Source: CAZAYB01 sp964489215 (GTDB lineage: Bacteria > Planctomycetota > Phycisphaerae > Sedimentisphaerales > Anaerohalosphaeraceae). From it: a stretch of DNA of 22,854 nt. Below, piece after piece: positions 1 to 6,442 of the stretch. The notes beneath the pieces were generated by a model, which ran no database searches, was not told the DNA's origin, and saw nothing but the letters and a program-made list of their open reading frames with translations. The stretch lies in the NCBI GenBank assembly GCA_964489215.1, contig CAZAYB010000018.1, positions 1 through 22,854 of the forward strand, in the 5' to 3' direction. The translations under genes and the position numbers were made by a program. Each line of letters begins with the position of its first letter. Within the stretch, counting starts at the first letter, position 1.

Positions 1-1000
1 CAAAAAGCGTTGCTAATAGAAAAAGCAAACCCGTAACAATTGCCGTAAAACCCGTCCTGCCTCCCTGTTCAATACCCGCCGCAGACTCAATATAACTTGT
101 CGTCGTACTCGTCCCCATCAATGCACCGAACATCGTAGCACCGGCGTCTATTGTCAGTAAGCGGTCAAGCCCCTGAATCCGCCCTTTTTCATTAACAAGC
201 TTAGCTGGATAAGCAACCGCAATAAGAGTCCCAACACTGTCAAACATATCAATAAACATAAGTGTAAAAATCGGACCGATCAGTGAATATTGAAAAACAG
301 ACTTCAAATCCATCTTGAAAGCCACATCGGATATATTCAGACTAAGACCGACAAGCTTATCAGGCGGATCTACTTTGCCCAGCAGCACTGCCAGAACCGT
401 CGAAAACGCTATCCCGATAAGCAAAGACCCCTTAACATTCCTAAGCTCCAGAAATATCATCACCACAAGTCCAGCTACTCCTATCAGTATCGTAGGATTG
501 ATCCTCGCCGCCTGGACAAGTGTCGCCTCTGAATCTATCACAAGACCAAGATTCTGCAATCCGATAAACGTAATAAAAAGACCTATTCCAACACTGATAC
601 CTGCTATCATCGACTGAGGAATCGCAGTAACTATTCTTTTGCGAAGCCCCGCCGCAGTAAGGATCAAAAACAAAAGTCCCGAAACAAAAACAACCCCAAG
701 ACCCGTCTCCCAGCTGATCTGCTCATTCATAACAAGGCTGTATGCAAAAAAAGCATTCAATCCCATTCCAGGTGCCATCGCGATAGGAGCCCTGGCTATC
801 ATACCAACCGCGATCGTCGCCAATGCACTAACAATACAGGTTACAGCTACAAGAGCCTGCTTATCCATACCTGTAGATGATAATATCTCAGGATTCACAA
901 ATATTATATAAGCCATTGTCAGAAATGTCGTAAAACCTGCTATAACCTCAGTCTTAAGATTGGTACCCTTTTCCTCAAATGAAAAATACTTCGAAAGCAT
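1..1000 (-). CDS. AzgA/PbuG-type purine permease (3' end outside window)
   Basis: This is probably an inner-membrane importer of purine bases (adenine, guanine or hypoxanthine) of the AzgA branch of the NCS2 superfamily. The minus-strand frame is open from the ATG at 1000 to the left edge, about 333 codons, so the C-terminus is missing; family members are usually 430-480 residues. Visible motifs are NPEILSSTGM (residues 36-45), GMGLNAFFAY (78-87) and GTSTTTSYIES (296-306), the last being the characteristic substrate-site region of this branch. Long hydrophobic segments alternate with short polar loops, as expected of a multi-pass transporter. The start is supported by a GAAAGG-like ribosome site about 9 bases upstream. 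I looked for a purine riboswitch in the 240 bases upstream and saw none. The gene is divergent from the tRNA and tig. The family assignment is firm; the exact substrate is not. Confidence 0.9.
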   Translation of the reverse strand, partial: MLSKYFSFEEKGTNLKTEVIAGFTTFLTMAYIIFVNPEILSSTGMDKQALVAVTCIVSALATIAVGMIARAPIAMAPGMGLNAFFAYSLVMNEQISWETGLGVVFVSGLLFLILTAAGLRKRIVTAIPQSMIAGISVGIGLFITFIGLQNLGLVIDSEATLVQAARINPTILIGVAGLVVMIFLELRNVKGSLLIGIAFSTVLAVLLGKVDPPDKLVGLSLNISDVAFKMDLKSVFQYSLIGPIFTLMFIDMFDSVGTLIAVAYPAKLVNEKGRIQGLDRLLTIDAGATMFGALMGTSTTTSYIESAAGIEQGGRTGFTAIVTGLLFLLATLF

Positions 1001-1200
1001 TGATTCTAACCTTTCTTTTTCAAATCCTTAACTGCATCTCACAAATTGCTCATAATATTTTTATCGGCACTTAATACCTCCCTGTGCAAAAAAACCCGAC
1101 ATCTTTTGTTTGCCAACTCTAAACAAAAAACACCATGACGACCTTTTTTTGACACTAATCTCAATTTTAACCATTTTTTTCTTTAAAATTCCAAAAATAC

Positions 1201-1230
1201 TTGCATAATCCCCTTTTTGTATAATATAAT
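1201..1230 (+). promoter_or_regulatory. Likely promoter of tRNA-Gly
   Basis: TTGCAT (1201-1206) and TATAAT (1225-1230) are separated by 18 bases, and the -10 lies 14 bases before the first tRNA base. A second, overlapping TATAAT occupies 1220-1225. The -10 match is perfect and the -35 matches four of six bases. The position just upstream of a stable RNA gene makes this a credible vegetative promoter. Confidence 0.6.
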
Positions 1231-1244
1231 AACCCCTGATTTAT

Positions 1245-1316
1245 GCGGGCGTAGCTCAGTGGTAGAGCGTCACGTTGCCAACGTGAATGTCGTGGGTTCG
1301 AATCTCATCGCCCGCT
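1245..1316 (+). tRNA. tRNA-Gly (anticodon GCC)
   Basis: A complete cloverleaf can be drawn by hand. The acceptor stem is 1245-1251 with 1309-1315 (seven pairs). The D arm is GCTC/GAGC (1254-1257, 1265-1268). The anticodon stem is TCACG/CGTGA (1270-1274, 1282-1286) with loop TTGCCAA and anticodon GCC at 1277-1279. A five-base variable region follows, and the T arm has loop TTCGAAT (1297-1303). The discriminator base is T1316. The 3' CCA is not encoded, so it must be added after transcription. The anticodon reads GGC and GGU. A long transcribed-looking trailer follows. Confidence 0.97.
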
Positions 1317-1473
1317 TTTATATAAAAAGCTCTGAAAGTATATATTAAAAATATATAGCTTTAGCGAGGTATCGGCTAAGTAGTTAGTCCGGCGGTGGTC
1401 GCTCAAGTGTTAAATAGCTTGTAGTCGAAGCGATTTTAAGACGGCCGAAGGATTAATACCTTGGGCTTTTTTT
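1317..1473 (+). ncRNA. Candidate structured RNA / tRNA trailer
   Basis: Between tRNA-Gly and tig lies about 150 bases that do not look coding but fold into several local hairpins before a good intrinsic terminator. The first is AAAGC with an inner TATATATT, pairing to AATATATA and GCTTT (1326-1362). Next, AGCGA (1363-1367) pairs with TCGCT (1399-1403), enclosing GGCTAA-GTAG-TTAGTC (1374-1389). A small TCG-AAG-CGA hairpin lies around 1424-1432. It could be the 3' trailer removed from the tRNA precursor or a stable small RNA released by tRNA processing. It does not match what I know of 6S RNA, SRP RNA, tmRNA or RNase P RNA. Function is unknown. Confidence 0.4.
1444..1473 (+). terminator. Intrinsic terminator after tRNA-Gly and its trailer
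   Basis: GCC-G-AAGG (1444-1451) pairs with CCTT-G-GGC (1459-1466) around a seven-base AT loop, with one G-G mismatch, and is followed at once by seven T (1467-1473). This should end the tRNA transcript and separate it from tig. Confidence 0.7.
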
Positions 1474-1527
1474 AATGGAAACTGAAAAAAATTATTTTAA
1501 AAGAAAAAATACTCACGGGAGTCAAGC

Positions 1528-3108
1528 ATGGCCAAAGACGAAAAAAATGACCAGAACACAAAAGACGTAAAATCAAACCTGAAAATTAACATCGAAGACA
1601 CAGGACCATGCAAAAAAAAGGTCGAAATTGAAGTCCCACAGGAAAATATTAAGAAAAAACTCGACGAACAGTTCCGTCAAATCGCAAAAGATACCGTAAT
1701 ACCAGGCTTCAGAAAGGGAAGGGCACCCATGAGGCTCGTTATAAAACGTTTCGGAGAAAACGTTAACGAACAGGTAAAATTGCAGATTCTCGCTGAAAGC
1801 AGCGAAGACGCATTAAAGCAGATTGACGTAAAACCACTTTCTGACCCCGATATTGACTATAAAAACATCGAATTGCCGGAATCCGGACCTCTTACATACG
1901 ATTTCGAGATCGAGGTCTCCCCTGAGTTCGAACTCCCCGAACTGGAAAAAATTGAGATCGAAAAGCCCATTATCGAGATAGATGAAAAACAGATAACAGA
2001 AGCCGTTGAAGAAATGCGTAAAAGAGCAGGTATTTGGACACCAAAGGATAAACCTGTCGAAAAAGGTGACCAGGTCATTGCAGATGCCGTCGTAAAAGAA
2101 CAGGACGGACCGGAAGTGGAAAAAGAGGACAACATCGAAATATTCGCTCGAGAAAGAGGATTCATCGGACCGGTTCCAGTACAGGACCTCGATAAATTGC
2201 TCGAAGGTGCAAAAAGTAGTGAAACAAGGTCCAAAAAAGTGGAGGTCCCAGAAACTTTCTATAAAGAGGAGTACCGAGGCAAAAAATTTGATGTGGAAAT
2301 AAATATTAAGGAAGTAAAAACGTTAAAACCCGCAGATCTCAATGAAGAATTTTTCCAGAGATTTGGTGTCAGTGACGAAGACGAACTGCGGGAATCTATA
2401 GAGGACATGAGGCAGCAGCACATGGAAAGGGAGGCAAGAACTGTCATGAGCGGACAAATTTATGAGTACCTCCTCCAGGAAACAGATTTTGATCTGCCTG
2501 CCGACGTCGTCGCTGATCAGTCAATGAGAATACTCCAAAGACAATACACAAACATGCTGATGCAGGGTACCCCAAAAGAGCAGATTCAGGAGCAAATGGA
2601 ACAGCTTCGAGCAAGCTCACAGGAACAGGCTGTTGAACAACTAAAGCTCTTCTTCATAATGAGCAAAATATCAGATAAATTCGAAATTAACGTAACTGAA
2701 GAAGAAATAAATGGTTATATCGCACAAGTGGCTGCTCAAAGAGGTAAGAGACCGGAAAAAATGAGAGAAGAGCTCGCAAAGGATGGCTCAATCGAGCAGT
2801 TCTACATGCAGGCAAGAGAGCAGAAATGTATAGAAAAGATACTCCAAGATGCGGAAATAAAGGAAGTGGAACCGGAAAAAATCGGAAAATCAAAAAAGAA
2901 GAAAACAAAAAAGAAAAAGCAAAAAGCTCCTGCAAAAGACGATAAAAAGGAAAATACTTCAAAAACAGAGGCTAAGACCGAAAAAAACACTAAAAAAACC
3001 AAAAAAAAGAAAGAACAACAGTCAAAAAAGACTGAAAAAACTTCCGATACAAAAAAGACTCAAAGAAAGAAAACCGCAAAAAAAAGAAAGAAAAAGAATT
3101 CTGAGTAG
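1528..3108 (+). CDS. tig: Trigger factor with a long lysine-rich C-terminal tail
   Basis: This is the ribosome-associated folding chaperone and peptidyl-prolyl isomerase that meets nascent chains at the tunnel exit. The N-terminal ribosome-binding domain carries the signature GFRKGRAP (residues 60-67). An FKBP-like domain spans about 178-265, and the helical chaperone arms run from about 268 to 447. The protein has 526 residues where the family usually has 430-450. The excess is a tail (448-526) that is close to half lysine, with Thr, Glu and Ser and no hydrophobic core, so it is probably disordered. The ATG follows GGGAG with six bases of spacing. The order tig then clpP is classical, but no clpX follows here. 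The tail is coded by A-runs that could be slippage-prone, yet the frame stays open to a clean stop. Confidence 0.97.
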   Translation: MAKDEKNDQNTKDVKSNLKINIEDTGPCKKKVEIEVPQENIKKKLDEQFRQIAKDTVIPGFRKGRAPMRLVIKRFGENVNEQVKLQILAESSEDALKQIDVKPLSDPDIDYKNIELPESGPLTYDFEIEVSPEFELPELEKIEIEKPIIEIDEKQITEAVEEMRKRAGIWTPKDKPVEKGDQVIADAVVKEQDGPEVEKEDNIEIFARERGFIGPVPVQDLDKLLEGAKSSETRSKKVEVPETFYKEEYRGKKFDVEINIKEVKTLKPADLNEEFFQRFGVSDEDELRESIEDMRQQHMEREARTVMSGQIYEYLLQETDFDLPADVVADQSMRILQRQYTNMLMQGTPKEQIQEQMEQLRASSQEQAVEQLKLFFIMSKISDKFEINVTEEEINGYIAQVAAQRGKRPEKMREELAKDGSIEQFYMQAREQKCIEKILQDAEIKEVEPEKIGKSKKKKTKKKKQKAPAKDDKKENTSKTEAKTEKNTKKTKKKKEQQSKKTEKTSDTKKTQRKKTAKKRKKKNSE

Positions 3109-3236
3109 AAATTGAAACAGCTTTCTGCAAAAAAATAGTAATGGCAATATTTGCTTGGCAAAGTTACGATAACAAATAACCGATACAGGTTGTGTAATGG
3201 CTTTGAAAACCATACATTTTCGGACTTTGAAGATAA

Positions 3237-3265
3237 TTGAATAGACACCCTAAAGCGCATAATTT
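3237..3265 (+). promoter_or_regulatory. Possible promoter for the clpP pair
   Basis: TTGAAT (3237-3242) and TAATTT (3260-3265) are 17 bases apart in the 176-base gap between tig and clpP1, about 20 bases before the clpP1 start codon. No hairpin terminator is evident after tig, so read-through from tig is equally possible. Both boxes are imperfect in AT-rich DNA, so support is limited. Confidence 0.3.
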
Positions 3266-3284
3266 ATAAAGAAAAGGGGAAATA

Positions 3285-3977
3285 ATGCTTGTAAATGGAG
3301 TTTACCGCAACGAAAAAACAGCCATGGAAATACCAAATCAAATGCAGAATATGATGCAGAACTATCAGTACCAGAGAACAAGGGAAATGACTCTAAGCGA
3401 CCTGCTGCTCGAAAACAGGATCGTTTTCCTCGTCGGAACTATAAACTACGCTACTGCCGCAGATGTAATAATGAAGCTCTTATACCTCGACAATAATAAG
3501 CCCGGAAGAGAAATTAGCCTCTACATAAACTCACCTGGAGGAAGTGTAGACGACACCATGGCAATATACGACACCATGACTTTTGTCGGTTCACCAGTAT
3601 CAACTTACGTCATCGGAAGGGCACAATCTGGTGCCGCTGTGATACTCGCAGCGGGTGAAAAAGGAAAAAGGCACGCGCTGCCCCACGCAAAGGTAATGCT
3701 CCATCAGCCGTGGGGAGGCGTAACTGGACAGGCCTCCGATATTGAGATTCAGGCTGAGGAAATATTAAAAGCAAAGAAAACAATTAACAAAATACTCTCA
3801 AAGCACACAAACAGAGACATTGAGGTAATATTGAAGGAAACTGAAAGGGACAAATACCTCTCCGCCGATGAGGCAAAGGAATACGGACTGATTGACGAGG
3901 TCCTGACACAGGATGAACAGGAAAAGGACAAAAAGGATAAAAACAAAAAAGAGACCGGCCAAAAGGATAAAAAATAG
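3285..3977 (+). CDS. clpP1: ATP-dependent Clp protease proteolytic subunit, copy 1
   Basis: This is a serine peptidase subunit of the barrel that degrades proteins fed by Clp ATPases in the cytoplasm. The catalytic triad can be read as Ser115 (in GRAQSGAAV), His140 (in VMLHQP) and Asp189 (in ERDKYLS). The usual ASMGA around the serine has become QSGAA, so the nucleophile elbow differs from textbook ClpP. The N-terminus is Gln/Met-rich and unlike the standard axial-loop sequence, and the C-terminus ends in a charged lysine-rich stretch (about 211-230). At 230 residues it is slightly longer than usual. The ATG is supported by AGGGG five bases upstream; Met14 is a possible alternative. A second clpP starts 62 bases downstream. 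The family is certain. Whether it forms a mixed barrel with copy 2 is inferred from adjacency. Confidence 0.96.
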   Translation: MLVNGVYRNEKTAMEIPNQMQNMMQNYQYQRTREMTLSDLLLENRIVFLVGTINYATAADVIMKLLYLDNNKPGREISLYINSPGGSVDDTMAIYDTMTFVGSPVSTYVIGRAQSGAAVILAAGEKGKRHALPHAKVMLHQPWGGVTGQASDIEIQAEEILKAKKTINKILSKHTNRDIEVILKETERDKYLSADEAKEYGLIDEVLTQDEQEKDKKDKNKKETGQKDKK

Positions 3978-4039
3978 TACGGAAAAAATCAATTTTCGAA
4001 AAAATAAAAAAAACCACTTAAGCGTCTGCGAGGATAAAT

Positions 4040-4666
4040 ATGTCAGTTAACAGTAATTTGGTACCAATTGTAATTGAAAAAAGTGGAAGAGGTGAACGGG
4101 CCTATGATATTTATTCAAGATTGCTGAAGGATAGAATTATCTTCCTCGGCGGACCCGTAACAGACGATGTCGCAAACCTGCTCATTGCACAAATGCTCTT
4201 CCTGAGCAACGAAGACAGCTCTCTGGACATACATTTTTACATAAACTCACCTGGAGGTTCAGTCACCGCAGGACTGGCTATTTATGACACAATGAAATTC
4301 TTAAGATGTGACGTCGCAACATACTGTGTCGGACAAGCAGCAAGCATGGGAGCGGTACTTTTCGCAGGAGGATCAAAGGACAAAAGATTCATACTCAAAA
4401 ACAGCAGGGTACTACTCCATCAGCCGCTCATTAGCGGACTGCTCCAGGGTCCTGCTACTGACCTCGAAATTGAGGCAAAGGAAATTATAAGGTTAAGGTC
4501 CAGATTATACCAGATATTGAGCGAACACACCGGCAAGGACAATGAAAAAATAGAAAAAGACTGCGACAGAAACCTCTGGCTAGAAGCAGATGAATCTGTG
4601 GAATATGGACTCGCTGACAGAATACTCCAGAAAGCGCCGGAAGTCGTATCTGATAAAACGGAATAA
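4040..4666 (+). CDS. clpP2: Clp protease proteolytic subunit, copy 2 (Asn at the triad Asp position)
   Basis: This is the second ClpP-family subunit. It keeps the standard mature N-terminus (VPIVIEKSGRGERAYDIYSR, residues 8-27), Ser102 in QAASMGA and His127 in VLLHQP. Lined up without gaps on the E. coli C-terminal region IERDTERDRFL, the local IEKDCDRNLWL puts Asn178 where the catalytic Asp should be. An Asn-containing triad is known in Listeria ClpP1, which depends on its partner ClpP for full activity, so a hetero-oligomer with the upstream copy is a reasonable inference. The length of 208 is normal. The start has GAGGA five bases upstream. The gene probably shares a transcript with clpP1. 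Confidence 0.96.
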   Translation: MSVNSNLVPIVIEKSGRGERAYDIYSRLLKDRIIFLGGPVTDDVANLLIAQMLFLSNEDSSLDIHFYINSPGGSVTAGLAIYDTMKFLRCDVATYCVGQAASMGAVLFAGGSKDKRFILKNSRVLLHQPLISGLLQGPATDLEIEAKEIIRLRSRLYQILSEHTGKDNEKIEKDCDRNLWLEADESVEYGLADRILQKAPEVVSDKTE

Positions 4667-4689
4667 AAATAAAAAGCAGCCGTTAAATC

Positions 4690-5313
4690 ATGAAAAATAA
4701 ATTAAACATAAATGACTTCTTATCAATAATCTTGAAAACAGCATTGATCTCTGCACTTTTAGCCTCTGGATGCAGGGATAACACAAAGGCAAGGCTGCAG
4801 GAAAAAGAAAAGCTCATCAATCAGCAGACTTCATTGAAAATGCAGCTCGCTCAGGCAAAGGAACAAAACGCCCAGCTGCGTGATCAGGTCGCAGCTCTGT
4901 CAGCCATAGAAAACAAGGAAAAGCTAAACTGCGTATCAACCCTTGAAAAAATTGACCTTACGAACCGTACAGGCTTCTACGATACCGATCACGACAGCAA
5001 AACAGAATCTCTGGTAGTATACATAAGGCCGGTAGACGAAACAGGAGATATCATAAAGGCTCCCGGAAGCCTCAACATTCAGCTCTGGAACCTCCATAAA
5101 GACCCTCAACAGGCACTGCTCAAACAATGGACACTGAATCCCGATCAGCTCAAACAAAAATGGGCTCAGACTTTCCTCACAAACTATTACCATCTGAAAT
5201 TCGACATAACAACCCTGAACCTAAAGCCCCACCAGCAGTTTACTCTAAAAGCTGTTTTCACTGACTACCTCACTGGAAAAGTCCTCACCGCACAGACCCC
5301 CATAGAAAACTGA
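4690..5313 (+). CDS. Putative lipoprotein with coiled coil, unknown function
   Basis: I do not recognise this 207-residue protein as a named family. It has an N-terminal hydrophobic segment ending in the lipobox LASGC, so Cys28 would be lipidated after export. A heptad-like Glu/Gln/Lys/Leu stretch (about 34-72) predicts a short coiled coil. A C-terminal domain rich in alternating hydrophobic and polar residues (about 80-205) looks like a small beta sandwich; the phrase YDTDHDSKTESLVVYIRP begins it. No cysteines besides Cys28 and Cys77 stand out. It starts 23 bases after clpP2 without a clear ribosome site, so it may be read from the clpP transcript. The lipoprotein-maturing enzyme lnt lies two genes downstream. 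Envelope location is well supported; the role is unknown. Confidence 0.75.
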   Translation: MKNKLNINDFLSIILKTALISALLASGCRDNTKARLQEKEKLINQQTSLKMQLAQAKEQNAQLRDQVAALSAIENKEKLNCVSTLEKIDLTNRTGFYDTDHDSKTESLVVYIRPVDETGDIIKAPGSLNIQLWNLHKDPQQALLKQWTLNPDQLKQKWAQTFLTNYYHLKFDITTLNLKPHQQFTLKAVFTDYLTGKVLTAQTPIEN

Positions 5314-5464
5314 AAACTCCCCCCAACAGCCCTCAATGACCCTCGCACCTGCACCTGAAAACCTCTGACCGCTATAAAAAAGTTCATTTGTCCGCCGGAA
5401 TGTTTTTTCATCAGCACCTTTTATCATTATTGCATTATCTCGCCCCAGCAGTTATCATACAGGT

Positions 5465-6442
5465 ATGCCGAAAAAGTTCGAAAACAAAATAATATGCGCT
5501 GATGCTATAGAGCTGTTGAAAGACCAGACAACACCCTTTGCGGACCTCATTTTTGCCGACCCGCCATTCAACATAGGATACCAGTACGACAAATATCACG
5601 ATAAAGTAAAAAAGGAAAAATACATCTCTTGGACAAAAGACTGGATGCAAGCCTGCCTGAACGTCTTAAAGCCCGCAGGCTCATTCTACATCGCAATAGG
5701 GGACGACTACGCCGCATACATAAAAACCATCGCTGAAGATCAGCTGAACCTCACTTGCAGAAACTGGATAATCTGGCACTACACCTTCGGACAGCAGACA
5801 AAGGCAAAATTCGCTCGCGCCCACACTCACATATTCTACTTCGTAAAAGACAAAAAAAACTTCACTTTCAACGACTGCGCCGTACGCGTACCATCGGACA
5901 GACAGCTGATCTACAATGACAAAAGAGCAAACTCAGTCGGAAAAATACCTGACGATGTATGGAATAATTTTGCTCGGGTTTGCGGTACCTTTAAAGAAAG
6001 ACAGGGCTGGCATCCCTGCCAGATGCCCGAATCGATTCTGATGAGAATCATTGCCGTAAGCTCAAACCCCGACGACCTCGTGCTCGACCCATTCAGCGGA
6101 TCAGGTACAACTGCCGTCGCCGCAAAAAAACTTAACAGAAAATACTGCGGAATTGACATAAGTTCAGATTACGTCCAAAACACCCAAAAAAGAATCATGG
6201 ATATAAACAAAAACGGTAACAATGGTCAGATTGAATTGCCCTTATCATATGATGAACTTGATTCATACCGCAAAACAGAGCTGAAAAGACTTTACATGGA
6301 CATGAAATTAGACATCAGCCAGATTACCGAAAATGAAAAAATAATGAAAATCTTCACCAGGCAGTTTGAAATAAGAATCAACGATGGAAAAAAATACGAA
6401 AGCCAGACTATAAAACAGGCTTTGAGGGAAATCGCGAATTGA
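5465..6442 (+). CDS. Orphan DNA methyltransferase, probably N6-adenine, beta-type motif order
   Basis: This is an S-adenosylmethionine-dependent DNA base methyltransferase of the DNA_methylase N4/N6 group. The catalytic motif IV DPPF (residues 32-35) comes first and the SAM-binding motif I DPFSGSGTT (208-216) comes near the end, which is the beta-class order also seen in HinfI/CcrM-like enzymes. DPPF rather than SPPY favours N6-adenine. HPCQMPE (183-189) precedes motif I, as is usual in this group. About 80 residues follow the core and may form a recognition or DNA-binding tail. No restriction endonuclease or specificity gene is nearby, so it is an orphan. The ATG has only a weak AGG close upstream. 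Its end overlaps the TTG start of lnt. Target sequence cannot be read from the protein. Confidence 0.9.
   Translation: MPKKFENKIICADAIELLKDQTTPFADLIFADPPFNIGYQYDKYHDKVKKEKYISWTKDWMQACLNVLKPAGSFYIAIGDDYAAYIKTIAEDQLNLTCRNWIIWHYTFGQQTKAKFARAHTHIFYFVKDKKNFTFNDCAVRVPSDRQLIYNDKRANSVGKIPDDVWNNFARVCGTFKERQGWHPCQMPESILMRIIAVSSNPDDLVLDPFSGSGTTAVAAKKLNRKYCGIDISSDYVQNTQKRIMDINKNGNNGQIELPLSYDELDSYRKTELKRLYMDMKLDISQITENEKIMKIFTRQFEIRINDGKKYESQTIKQALREIAN

Noticed and set aside
290..911. Plus-strand open frames across the permease
   Set aside because: They are antisense to a clear transporter gene with intact AzgA motifs, and their translations lack any domain pattern.
1001..1244. Purine riboswitch ahead of the permease
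   Set aside because: The conserved three-way-junction core and loop sequences were not found; only an 8-base AT-rich inverted repeat (1104-1128) is present.
1317..1443. Known housekeeping RNA (6S, SRP RNA, tmRNA or RNase P)
   Set aside because: None of the conserved sequence blocks of those RNAs is present and the fold is a series of small hairpins.
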